Part shown: positions 50,971-61,440 of the stretch, one piece after another | Layout: every line of letters begins with the position of its first letter | Position numbering within the stretch: position 1 is the first letter of the stretch | Assembly (NCBI GenBank): GCA_004352715.1 | Contig: SCFE01000027.1 | Location: 159,922-223,921 of the forward strand | Source: Hofstenia miamia | Taxonomy: Eukaryota; Xenacoelomorpha; Acoela | Direction: 5' to 3' | Length of the DNA stretch: 64,000 nucleotides | Notes under the pieces: generated by a model | Databases searched by the model: none | Seen by the model: only the letters and a program-made list of their open reading frames with translations | Told to the model about the DNA's origin: nothing | Position numbers and translations under genes: made by a program

Positions 50971-52883
50971 TGTAAATAGTCAGATATTTGTTCACTGAGA
51001 AGTTTTTCAAAAAGTTTTGCTAGTGGGTTGGTGACAGCAATAGGACGATAATTTTTGCAGATTGTAGAATCCCCTTTCTTAAAAATTGGGGTAATGTCTG
51101 CAGTTTTTAGAACTGTAGGAAACGTGTTTGTATGTATTGCAAAATTGTATACAAATAGTAAATGGTCTTCAAATAAAGTCACATATTTCTTAATTATAAA
51201 TGCAGGGATACCTGATGTTCCACTTGATTTGTTTGTGTCTATATTTGCAATAGCTTTTCTAAATTCATATTTACTAATGTATGTAAAATTAAAATTACTA
51301 CTCACCCTTTCACCTGTTTCAACATAATCAGTAGACGGACCTCTAAATTGACCCAGTTTTTTAAAACTAATGTTTAGTTCATGTGCTATTTCCTTAGAAT
51401 CAGTTACGATTCCTTGATTAGTTCTAATCTCTCTAATCAGATTGTTTGATCCATTTCCTTTGTTTAGAAATCTTTTGATGAATGCCCACTTGTCGCTGGA
51501 GAGTTTCAAACTCTTGAAGAAACTGTTCGATGATTGGGCATTTACCTGCTTCTTGAGCTTGCGCAATTTATTCCTAATTTCTCTATAACTTCCTACCAAA
51601 ATGTCTGTTTTTCCAGAACGCAGTTTCTCCCATAGATGCTTTTTTTTCTCTTCTAGAGCAATAAGTCTGGAGTCCTTAGCTGGATGTTTCTTACCTTCCT
51701 TTATATATCGTATTTTGCGAGGTGCTGTTGCATCTAAACATTTTATTACCTCTTTCATGATGTATTTGATCATATCATTCGCGGTATTCATAGTGTAAAT
51801 CTTATACCATGAGACATTTTGTATCTGCTTTACAAACTCTTCTTCTTTAAAATTTGCAAAGCTTCTGCAGTATACCCGTTTACGTGCATGACCCATTTTC
51901 TTTAGTTCAAACACAAATATTACCATATTATGATCAGAGAATGAGTTATAGCAGAAAGTTTTAAAAGCGTTACTGGAATTTGTAATAGAGTAATCAATAA
52001 GAGTATTATCTCTAGTAGGAATGCATTTATTCATTACTTCCATATTTAAATTTGCACAAAAATTGTTTATTATGATGGATTCCCTTGAATCGAGATAATT
52101 GATGTTGAAATCTCCTAGTAGGTAGATATTTTTGCCTAACTTCATGGCATTATCCACTTCCTCCTCCTTACTACAAATAAATTCTTCACTGAATTGCTTT
52201 TTAGGACTATAACATACATTTATTAATGCCTGTAAGCTGCAGCTTCTACTTTTTCTGATCTCAATCCATAATGATTCAAAAATAGGGTGTGCTAATTCCA
52301 GCTCATTTTTTCTAATTGGTCTCATATAATTAGGCACTAGTAGTAATAATCCACCACCTCTTGATCCTCTATCCTTGTTAAAAGCTGTAAATTTACTTTT
52401 ATTAAAATTGAAAAGATCAACTGGTGTGTTATTTAGCCAAGTTTCAGTTATTGCATATATGGTGTTTTCATTTAGTGTATCGAAAATTTCCTTAAACTCA
52501 CTTCTATGCGCAGTAAGGCTCCTTGCATTTAGATACACTAGCTTGACATTTCTTTGAAAACTTGTAATTGTTGAGTTTAAATCACAGCTGTCTAGAACAT
52601 TAGGACCAGGGTTCATTTCAATGTCACCTGATATTAGAAGCAAAATACTTATTATTATTGTGAAATTAAAGTGGCGAAATAAAAAGTTTACAATTTGATT
52701 ATAAAATACACGTTCTTTTAAGGAATTACTTCTACATACTTCAATAAACGTACTTCTTTTCAGTGGAAATTCATTGATTTTCGGGGATGTAATGATACAA
52801 ATTAAAATAATACATAAAGCATACCTTGAATTAGCCATCTTCATAGCAGTGTTATCCACCTTTTTACTCAATTTAGTTTTCAT
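50961..52883 (-). CDS. LINE ORF2, upstream part: 2A motif, AP endonuclease, RT start
   Basis: 640 codons. Residues 1-84 have two hydrophobic segments (about 21-33 and 74-84) ending in a 2A-like sequence, D87-I-E-M-N-P-G-P94. The endonuclease follows, with LNARSL (Asn, about residue 118), ITETWL (catalytic Glu), LLGDFNI (Asp/Asn) and SDHNMV (Asp/His). It belongs to the exonuclease-endonuclease-phosphatase fold that nicks the target. A basic linker leads to RT motif 1 (ADITPIFKKGD, NYRPIAVTNPLAKLFEKLL). The frame ends at TAA because an A8 run (50964-50971) is one base out; the downstream frame continues the RT. The start ATG overlaps the ORF1 stop. An assembly error at the homopolymer is a fair alternative to a real mutation. 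Confidence 0.92.
   Translation of the reverse strand: MKTKLSKKVDNTAMKMANSRYALCIILICIITSPKINEFPLKRSTFIEVCRSNSLKERVFYNQIVNFLFRHFNFTIIISILLLISGDIEMNPGPNVLDSCDLNSTITSFQRNVKLVYLNARSLTAHRSEFKEIFDTLNENTIYAITETWLNNTPVDLFNFNKSKFTAFNKDRGSRGGGLLLLVPNYMRPIRKNELELAHPIFESLWIEIRKSRSCSLQALINVCYSPKKQFSEEFICSKEEEVDNAMKLGKNIYLLGDFNINYLDSRESIIINNFCANLNMEVMNKCIPTRDNTLIDYSITNSSNAFKTFCYNSFSDHNMVIFVFELKKMGHARKRVYCRSFANFKEEEFVKQIQNVSWYKIYTMNTANDMIKYIMKEVIKCLDATAPRKIRYIKEGKKHPAKDSRLIALEEKKKHLWEKLRSGKTDILVGSYREIRNKLRKLKKQVNAQSSNSFFKSLKLSSDKWAFIKRFLNKGNGSNNLIREIRTNQGIVTDSKEIAHELNISFKKLGQFRGPSTDYVETGERVSSNFNFTYISKYEFRKAIANIDTNKSSGTSGIPAFIIKKYVTLFEDHLLFVYNFAIHTNTFPTVLKTADITPIFKKGDSTICKNYRPIAVTNPLAKLFEKLLSEQISDYLQKK
52602..52625 (-). 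other. 2A-like ribosome-skipping motif in LINE ORF2
   Basis: Codons for D-I-E-M-N-P-G-P match the consensus D-x-E-x-N-P-G-P. At such motifs ribosomes fail to form the Gly-Pro bond and release the upstream peptide. The upstream LLLIS context is also typical. If active, it would separate a 93-residue hydrophobic leader from the endonuclease-RT protein. Confidence 0.8.
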
Positions 52884-54016
52884 TTTAAAAGGTAAATTAA
52901 CTTCTTTAGCAAATTAGATACTTGCTCATCGCTTGGTATCTCCTTAGCAGCCTCACTGTATAATCTCCCAGGTTGAATATAGTTATGTTCTGGTCTTATA
53001 AGTCTGATGTTTTGTGCAGTTCTGGGCTTTGTACCATAGTTTAAGGACTTTTTTGATCTATTTAGCTTCCCGTCTGTTTTGTAATGATCAAAGAAAATTT
53101 TGATTTCCTTAACAACTGTAGCTAGACCTCTTCTTGAAAGGTGTATGCCATCCTTAGCCAGCAATCTTTTGTTTATAAGATTGTTATTTTCACCCATTAG
53201 AAACTTGCTAAAAACTTTAATTTGTTGAATAGAATTGTTTTGCAATGATATATCATTTAGAACTTTATTGAAATGATAGATGTAACTGTTTCTTGATAGT
53301 TTATCACTTTTGGTAATGGGAGTGATTTCTATCAGAATAATTTTTTTAGGGGAAAATTTCTGAAAGACTTCATCCAGTAGTTCCAACATGTCATTCCTGA
53401 ATTTATCAATAGCATCAGTTTTTTCATGGTTAGTGCTAAGAGCATCTACCAAACCAGAGTTTATCAGAATTGTATTGACATTTCTTTTTTCATAATTACT
53501 TATAATGTCCTTGATTTCCAAACTACTTTTCTTAGGGTATGAGTGAAATGCACAGTTTTCATTACGTATCAAATGTTCTGTATATACATACTTCAAAATT
53601 GAGTTCCCTATACAGAGCAAGGATGTTCCTTCAGGTATTTCTTTAATATCAGTGCATTCATAGGAGGGAGTAAACATTTCATTATCATTTTTCATGTTTA
53701 CTCTCGTTGGTGTTTGTGAATGGCTGTCACTAACATGTGTGCATGTGTTTGCTTGCATGCTATCAACAACTGTGACTTGAGAATTTGAATCGGAGATTAT
53801 GGCGGGAGAATCATTCAAAGTTTTTTGAAACATCCACAAAAGCAATTCTGCTGAAAGATCTTTGTCCAATTTTTGGAATAGCTGGTGCAGTGGTGTTTTA
53901 GCTTTTGACTGTATATATTTCTTTGCATCATCAGCATCTTCTATTCCTTTAAAGATGTCATTTTTAATTTTACTAGTAAGAGCACAAGAAAACCGACCAT
54001 CAGTGTCATGTCCCAT
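52880..54016 (-). CDS. LINE ORF1, SGNH/GDSL-esterase-like
   Basis: 378 codons. A charged N-terminal region (1-80) and an S/T-rich linker precede an SGNH-hydrolase-like domain. LLCIGNSILKYV puts a candidate nucleophile at Ser139. An INSGLVDAL block (about 185-193) stands where SGNH enzymes have GxND. KDGIHLSRRG supplies the Asp289/His292 pair (DxxH). ORF1 proteins with an esterase domain are known in CR1-type LINEs, where they may act at membranes or in RNP assembly. No RRM or CCHC knuckle is seen. ORF1 ends TGA sharing bases with the ORF2 ATG. Whether the enzyme is active is uncertain because block III is atypical. Confidence 0.85.
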   Translation of the reverse strand: MGHDTDGRFSCALTSKIKNDIFKGIEDADDAKKYIQSKAKTPLHQLFQKLDKDLSAELLLWMFQKTLNDSPAIISDSNSQVTVVDSMQANTCTHVSDSHSQTPTRVNMKNDNEMFTPSYECTDIKEIPEGTSLLCIGNSILKYVYTEHLIRNENCAFHSYPKKSSLEIKDIISNYEKRNVNTILINSGLVDALSTNHEKTDAIDKFRNDMLELLDEVFQKFSPKKIILIEITPITKSDKLSRNSYIYHFNKVLNDISLQNNSIQQIKVFSKFLMGENNNLINKRLLAKDGIHLSRRGLATVVKEIKIFFDHYKTDGKLNRSKKSLNYGTKPRTAQNIRLIRPEHNYIQPGRLYSEAAKEIPSDEQVSNLLKKLIYLLK

Positions 54017-54875
54017 AATAATAACATAAAACTATTTAATATAATATCCACTTCAATTCCAAAATGTTTAATGGCAGATATAACATAGCTATAGCTGTCT
54101 TGTTAAGCTAATTTCTCAAAAATATCTCAGAAATGCATTAATGCCATTCAATTTGAAAATTGTCAATATTCAAGTCTTGCTTCAGAATAAAGTAGAAAGC
54201 TTAGAAAATGTACTTACATGGCTCATTCGATCACTAAATTTTCATTTAATAATTGAAAATAACAGGATAAATATTATTTAGTTAGCAAAGCATGCATTAT
54301 ATCTCACTAGTGACTGCAGTACTATAAAAAATAATGTAATTCAATGAATATTTTCAAATATTAACTAATTTAAATATAATATAGCACAAATAATGTAGTC
54401 TCTTGGAATTAATAGAAATTTCAAGCCCTACAAGCACTGTTAGAAAGAATGGCAAATAAGGCTTGTCATCCAAACAAAATTTTACTTTCTTTGAATAGCA
54501 TACTTTAAAAGCTTTATTTTTAAAAGAATAATATTTTGAATTAAATACTGCAAAAAGGGTTGCTGGATGGAAGTTTTTAGATAAACTTACACCTTACAGA
54601 GGCCTTTTGTAGATATAATTATGGGGATTTTTTAAGAATTTTTAAAATTGTTTTGCCAATATTTACATGATTTACAGCTAAAATTAATATAGTATTTAAC
54701 TTTGGAGGTATTCACATCAATATTTGTTAAATGTTTTAGCAGAAATAACTAAAAACATTGACTAAAAATTAGCACATTTACAAATTTTTGTTGTTTTTTA
54801 TCCTGGCTTTCTTTGAAAAGGATGAATTAACTAAGTAGCCACAATTTAGTGTCAAAGTGGCATATGTTTATCATT

Positions 54876-55210
54876 AGAGTTGGCAGGTTACTACTTACTA
54901 GTAAATATACTGACTAGTAAGTTATTAGTAATGTTACTTGTCACTAATTTGAGGTTACCCTTTCAGGTTACTGGTGATTAGCACTAACAACCTTTTTCAA
55001 ACGAATCAATGTTACTATGTAGTGGTAGTCAATCAAACAATGTATAGCGTCTCCGCTTTTGCAGTCATACAAACAATGAGCTACGGACTAGGCACTTACT
55101 TGAAAGACAATTCTCCCAATAAGTATAAGATATGTAGGACATCAAGTATTTTATCAGGTTATCGCGGTTAGTAGTAACCAGTTTCTAGGTTACCATAATT
55201 TGTCAACCCA
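54876..55210. mobile_element. Candidate short TIR element with AGGTTAC repeats
   Basis: GAGTTGGCAGGTTACTACTTACTAGTAA at the left resembles the reverse complement of the right edge (GTAGTAACC, CTAGGTTACC, TGTCAACCC). Several GGTTAC copies cluster at both ends. The flanks look alike (TTATCATT, TTAATCAT) but are not an exact duplication. Possibly an old hAT MITE. Confidence 0.4.
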
Positions 55211-55780
55211 ATTAATCATGGTTAAAATCCAAGGTGAGAGTCGCTTTGTTGAGAAAATATATTAATAAAAGGCACTATGTAACGGCCCATATAAAAATTC
55301 ATATAGTTGATGTAATAATTGAAAATCTAATTTTACATGCTTCATTTATTGTAAGACAGAAGTCTGAGGCTGCTCAGTTAAATACTTTATTAGCAAAAGC
55401 CCAGAGGCGATCTGTGTATGAGAATTTTCGGGTCAGTGGCGCTTTGTTTAGCTCCTTCGAAAATTACTAGGGCAAGACAAAGTCAATAGAGTCAGTTTTT
55501 TCAGGAAGATCTATTTTGTGCTAAGAAGTAATTCAGCATTAATTAAAAGAGGGTATGAGCTTCAGAAGGCAAGTCGTATTAAGTCAATAAGGTCAATTTT
55601 TACATATTTCTCGAAAATAAAGTCAATTTTCGCAAAGTAAGGTCAATTTCCCAAAATATGTTTCATTTTTTCTATTTATCTGACTTACGCATGAATTTTG
55701 CAGTTTCAACAGGCACGGGGAGTCCATTAAGAGCAACGCCATAAAAATTTTAAATTACATACCCAAAGCGCCTCTTATAA

Positions 55781-55781
55781 G

Positions 55782-55809
<28 letters not shown>
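55781..55809. repeat. (TA)n microsatellite
   Basis: About fourteen TA units, followed at 55821 by a shorter TATATA run. Confidence 0.9.
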
Positions 55810-55812
<3 letters not shown>

Positions 55813-55966
55813 TAGAAATTTATATATATATTTTAAATGCAGTTAAACTATAGCAATTTCTCAATATTTATTACGATTGCTTAAATGCAATAATTCGTGA
55901 ACCTTGATTAATCTGATGCAGAGTTGCAGCCTACCACAGGTTCTGAAGGAATACAACAGTTAAAAG

Positions 55967-56082
55967 CAGGCAGTTTTCATTCCAATTCGCAGGGTATTTC
56001 AATCTCAATAGTTCACATGTAAGACAGGCAGTTTTCATTCCAATTCGCAGGGTATTTCAATCTCAATAGTTCACATGTAAGA
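55967..56082. repeat. Exact 58-bp tandem duplication
   Basis: Two identical 58-bp units in a row (55967-56024 and 56025-56082), starting CAGGCAGTTTTCATTCC. Confidence 0.95.
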
Positions 56083-57558
56083 CAATTCTCATGCAGAATG
56101 AATTATGCAAAACGTTTTAATCTCTTGGCAAGCAGCACAATTTAGAGATGCAACCGGATCATAAATCATGACTCTGTTTCCTGTCGACCCGGTTAATACT
56201 GTGACCCACTGACCCATTTTTGACCCAGTTAACAGAAATTTAATAACAAAACTAAAAACATCAAGCAGAAGCTTAATATTAAGATTTCAAACAATTTTTA
56301 CTTAATAGCCATGCAAACTCCTGTTTGTGATTCCAACGTGTCTGGATGTCCTCTGACCCTTTTTTAATAATCTTCCCTTGAGCTAAGAAATGTCTGTAAT
56401 GGTGATCCGGGGATAATATAAATCTTTTTATGATTTTTGACAGTGTTGGCAATGCCCTTGCTGTCATTTCTCATCCTGGAGAATTCCCTGATTAAAACAG
56501 ATGGACATTGGATGTCATCCAATTCAGAAATTATCGAACGAAATTGTAAAGGGGAAAGGAGAACGTAGTCCTAAATCTTTTGGAGTGGCCATTTATTTAT
56601 TGTTGTGGGAAAAGGAACCTATTAACCAAGGTGCAAAAGATGAGATATCATGCTTGATGCATAAAAATGCTAGTTAAGTTATTCAATAATGACATCATTT
56701 AATCAATTTTGTTATGTTGAAACTGAAATAGGATGCTGGGCCATGACTAAGTTTTGAATACCAATATTTACTCACACAGTGACTCAATTGTAGAGTCTTT
56801 TTTCAAATTATTTACCCGGCTGTAAAAACTTTGGAACAAATACAATAAAATTACAAAAAATATATAAAATTATTAAATAGAAGTGCCAATAATTTTCCAG
56901 AAATTGGACTAATATGCATTACTATCATTAGCATAATAATACTAACAATATTTATTTTAAAATCTTCTGTACCCAAATCCATATAAGAAAATGTGTTAAG
57001 CAATTAATATTTCAAAAATTTGGTTTTCTACTTCAGTGGTTAAGAATTGATCGAATTATTTGGTAATTTATTGAAGTGATCTTTCTTGGTATCAAATATA
57101 TTTTTATATTACTATTAAAGTACGAATTTAAGGTCATCAAATGATCAATCAAATGATAGAACCAATATTTTGGAGAGCAAAAAGAACTGGTTAATTCCAG
57201 AATAAAGCAAATTCATGCAGGTTTCCAGTCTTTTAGAAGCAATGCGCATTATAAAGTTTTCTCATTAGAATTTTCGGTATTGTGCAGCCAGCTGCACCAC
57301 AGTGTTTTCACAAACAAAAATGCAATGAAAATAATTTTTAGGAACCCTACTTTTTTTTGAAGACATTAAACAGTCTGAAATTCTAGAAGACTCGATTTTA
57401 TAATTTTTCATAAAATTACTATACATTAATAAGTTATTTTTAATGTAATGATAGCCTATTGTATTGAAAAGTAGCTCATCTCTATATTTAGCAGTGCTTA
57501 TCTTTATATTTATCAGTGATAAACCATTTGAAGAACCAACTTAACTCTTGAAATACCA

Positions 57559-58219
57559 GATCAAAAGCGTCCACTAATTACAAAGCAACCCCTATTATAT
57601 AACTCAGTTTTTTTACTACTTTAAATTCCAAGATGTACATGACAAAGATGTACAATGGTAAAACATTTATATCTATTGAAAAATATATGTGTTGAAAAAT
57701 CATTGAGTGTGGTTGCTGGAGAACCCATGGTAGTTAGAAATTTAGTCACTGTTGAAATTGTAATTGACTTAACAATTCACATATTTGATTGGTCGGGTGA
57801 AATTCTTTCCCTTATTTGACAAATAGGCCCAAATGTGTTTACGGTTCATCAAAATTTAAATTTATTTTTAAAATCTATGGGAATTTTATCTTCAATTTGA
57901 ACATTAATACATTTACAAATCTCATTGCCATCACAATGCATGCGCAAATCAGCTACTGTATCAATGTGCATGCATGTACGTGTTTTTCAATCTTTATCAT
58001 AGTTTAGTTGATTGAACAAATTGAAGATATTCTATTAACTTTCTACTCAGCGTACGTCGATGTATTTGCGAAACTTTGTGAACCATTAACATAATTTCAT
58101 TCTGGTTGCCAAAACTTTTATTTATTTCAGACAGGTACCGAATTCTGTGTTAAAGTTGGTATGTATTATGTATATGTATGCATTTATATGGATCTATTTA
58201 TGCCATGCATGCTCTTATG

Positions 58220-58261
<42 letters not shown>

Positions 58262-58922
58262 CATAAGAGCATGCATGGCATAAATAGATCCATATAAATG
58301 CATACATATACATAATACATACCAACTTTAACACAGAATTCGGTACCTGTCTGAAATAAATAAAAGTTTTGGCAACCAGAATGAAATTATGTTAATGGTT
58401 CACAAAGTTTCGCAAATACATCGACGTACGCTGAGTAGAAAGTTAATAGAATATCTTCAATTTGTTCAATCAACTAAACTATGATAAAGATTGAAAAACA
58501 CGTACATGCATGCACATTGATACAGTAGCTGATTTGCGCATGCATTGTGATGGCAATGAGATTTGTAAATGTATTAATGTTCAAATTGAAGATAAAATTC
58601 CCATAGATTTTAAAAATAAATTTAAATTTTGATGAACCGTAAACACATTTGGGCCTATTTGTCAAATAAGGGAAAGAATTTCACCCGACCAATCAAATAT
58701 GTGAATTGTTAAGTCAATTACAATTTCAACAGTGACTAAATTTCTAACTACCATGGGTTCTCCAGCAACCACACTCAATGATTTTTCAACACATATATTT
58801 TTCAATAGATATAAATGTTTTACCATTGTACATCTTTGTCATGTACATCTTGGAATTTAAAGTAGTAAAAAAACTGAGTTATATAATAGGGGTTGCTTTG
58901 TAATTAGTGGACGCTTTTGATC
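57559..58922. repeat. Perfect 1,364-bp palindrome (682-bp arms)
   Basis: Every position I compared from 57559 pairs with 58922 inward to a (TA)n centre at 58240/58241; the same 63-codon frame appears on both strands. The outer ends are GATC on both sides. On the right a single N follows at once and the symmetry stops. A contig read back onto itself or a ligation/fold-back artefact is likely; a real TE or genomic palindrome is possible. Each arm contains the dispersed repeat also seen at 34.06 kb. Confidence 0.95.
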
Positions 58923-58923
58923 N
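58923..58923. other. Single N at a contig join
   Basis: One undetermined base directly after the palindrome; the sequence beyond it is unrelated to the palindrome. Confidence 0.9.
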
Positions 58924-59321
58924 GCACGCAGTCGTCTCCCTAAGAATAGGTTTCTGCGTAATAAATCACAAGCGAGAGATATTACACTAGAACTTCTTGT
59001 ATTCCTTGCAAAAAATACAAAACTTATACCTAACACAAACCTAGCACCTCAAATTTAGTTGTTTTTGTAGGTTTTAAGTAAAATAGGAGTTTCTTTCACA
59101 AGTTCATTAAGTATTTTGAATTTCACGAAATTCCTAATTGCATAATTTTACAGTAATATATGTATATATAGTATGTTAATTCTCCAATAAATAAAATGCA
59201 CTTAATGATAAAAAAGAGCTCACTATATATATTTTGATGATTAATTTCGTTCTTGTTCTGTACATTTTCACAATAAATTTCTATGTACATTCTGAATGTT
59301 CTAATGATATTTTTCAATAGC

Positions 59322-59359
<38 letters not shown>

Positions 59360-59929
59360 TATCAATATATAATCAATATATAATATCAACAAGGATTTAA
59401 CTACTGAATGTGAATTTTATGCAATTAAATCACTCCTTAGCTGTTTAATATCAAAGATTTAGATGTAGATTGCTTAAAGTCTTGTAGAATATAAGAATAC
59501 TTGAATAATTCATTAAAATTTACTAGGGTTGAAAGTAGTCTTACTAATTGTTGAAATTCTTCCAAGGGCACCATTCAAAATGATTCTGCCACGCCTTTGG
59601 AAAAGGGCAACCCTGCAGGTGCAACTTTGCCCAAATGTGGCGCTTATACATTTTTAAAAGTAAAGGTCCAAGACTGAACTGAATGTAATAAGTTGTAATT
59701 GAAGGTTAAGCACGGCAATTCTGAGCACTGACCCAGCAACCAAAAGTTTCGTCTAAAATAATTTTAAGTGTTGTTGTTTAGTGCAGCTACCCAGACTTTA
59801 TTTTAAGTTACTATCACAGAAGATTACAACTTAAATATTTAGATATGTATTTATGGAACAGTATGCGATATTATTTATTATTTCAAATGCTTATGTTTAA
59901 ATAATGGTGCTTGAATACTAGAATTTTAA
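58924..59929. other. Noncoding stretch, no gene recognised
   Basis: AT-rich, with a (TA)n run at about 59326-59354. Nothing else recognised. Confidence 0.4.
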
Positions 59930-60518
59930 TACTTTTGCGTTATCTCCTCCACACAAAAATTGCAAAATATGCTAATTTATCAACATAATAATTACAAATA
60001 TTATCACCCAGCCCCTAACTATAACCTAAACCATATCACAAGCTAAGAGCCTACCTCCAAACCATAACTCTACCTCCAAACCTAGCTCTACCCATATCAC
60101 CAACCAGAACCCAAAATCCTTTCCCTAACTCAGCCCTCTCCTAGCCCTAATATTTACCCAAAGATTTTTCATCTTAGCGAAGCCGACACAAAGAAAGCTA
60201 ACTCATTTTGAATTATCCAAACAACATAGATATGTGAAAAGCTATGAGGGAAAATACCCTGAGGGAGATTGAATTAATATTGCATAATTGCTTTGAAAAC
60301 AAACAAAAGCCCGGGGTTGACCCACTAATTAGTATTACATTATAACTATTTTACAATTAATATTGAAAATTACTGGTATTTATAATAAATTTGCATATTG
60401 CTAATAGCATATTTGCGCTATGGTTGGGGTGAGGGTTAAGGTTAAGTTTGAATAACTAGCATATTTTTACAATGATATTAGTGAGGAGAAGGGTTGGGGG
60501 AGAGATAACGCAAAAGTA
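59930..60518. mobile_element. Hairpin MITE-like element with inverted telomere-like repeats
   Basis: TACTTTTGCGTTATCTC at the left is exactly inverted at the right (GAGATAACGCAAAAGTA, 60502-60518). AATATGCTA is also inverted further inside. The left half carries a C-rich degenerate CCTAAC/CCAAACC array (60006-60160); the right half carries G-rich GGTTGGGGTGAGGGTTAAGG (60424-60445). The strand would therefore fold back. There is no ORF, and no clear target duplication. Confidence 0.6.
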
Positions 60519-61440
60519 CCAAATTTGATATATTTTCTACCAAAAGTACTCATAATTTACATTTATACAAATATTCTAGTTTGAACTACTCATTTTTTAA
60601 TGAATTATATTGTTCAGAATATTTTTGTATTATATTTTTAAAATTTGGAAGAAATCAAGTTATATGTGAGATTAGGACATAATAATGCGATCTCTCTTTA
60701 CAAATTCTTATACAGATAAGCATTTGAAAATCTCAGAAAGTTAATAGTTCAATTCAATATTTACATGTTGCTCTAATACAGCAATGATTATTATATTAAC
60801 ACATTTAAGCAAAGATTTCTTTTACTTCTATGAAATCATTCTTTTTCTTACCCAACTGACCCAGACGCTACTTCATTAATTATAGAAATATTTTGAGTTA
60901 ATTAGTAAACGATAAAACGCATCCTATAAGCCCCTTCCTACATTTGGTTAGGCACTATTGTTTGTGCTAACAAACGGCAGTCAGCTCATTTCTGTAGTTA
61001 GATTATGTTGAGAGTTAGGTGTAGGATTTATATTTTTCAACAATCAGATATTTCGTAACTGTCAAGGTTAGATAAGAAAAATGTCAAAGAAAAATTGTTA
61101 AGTAGATTAACGATCACGAATTTTATCTCACAATGTATTGCATATTTATGCATAACATAAAAAATTGTTAAAATTTTCAGATTTATAAATTTCATTTATC
61201 ATTTAACAAATTTACGAAATAATGATTTTAATCATCAAGAGAACAACACATTTGTGTACTAAAAAGTTTATGATTATATTCGATTGGCGATGAAGAATCA
61301 GAGTTTTCAAATTTTACTAATTTATAAATAGCGGAGTCTACCGCGTGTTGTAACATTTCAGTTTATGTACATTGTACATATTTGTTTTTAAATAATTTTG
61401 GTTATTGCTAAGAGTGAGACAAGTAATTTTTGTATTTGCT
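60519..61440. other. Noncoding stretch, no gene recognised
   Basis: AT-rich; no ORF of note and no repeat boundary found. Confidence 0.4.

Larger units (their letters stand above)
49478..54060 (-). mobile_element. Near-intact bicistronic CR1/L2-like LINE with 2A motif
   Basis: About 4.5 kb on the minus strand: short 5' region, ORF1 (SGNH-esterase type), a 4-base ATGA overlap, ORF2 (2A, AP endonuclease, RT), then about 220 bp of 3' UTR. The 3' end (AAGTAAATCTATTAAATTTGC) resembles the tail of the older fragment at 13.15 kb. ORF1 esterase plus APE plus RT is the plan of CR1-group and related LINEs. One frameshift separates it from a fully open element, so it is young relative to the other repeats here. 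Exact ends are estimates. Confidence 0.85.
54061..57558. other. Noncoding stretch with small repeats
   Basis: AT-rich. Short open frames (54974-55171, 55234-55470, 56279-56467) lack recognisable features. A (TA)n run at 55781-55809 and the tandem pair at 55967 lie inside. Confidence 0.45.

Noticed and set aside
57816-58665. Two identical 63-codon proteins on opposite strands
   Set aside because: They are the same palindrome arm read twice; no family features.
60006-60160. Internal telomere tract
   Set aside because: The CCTAAC units are too degenerate for a telomere, and they lie inside an inverted-repeat element.
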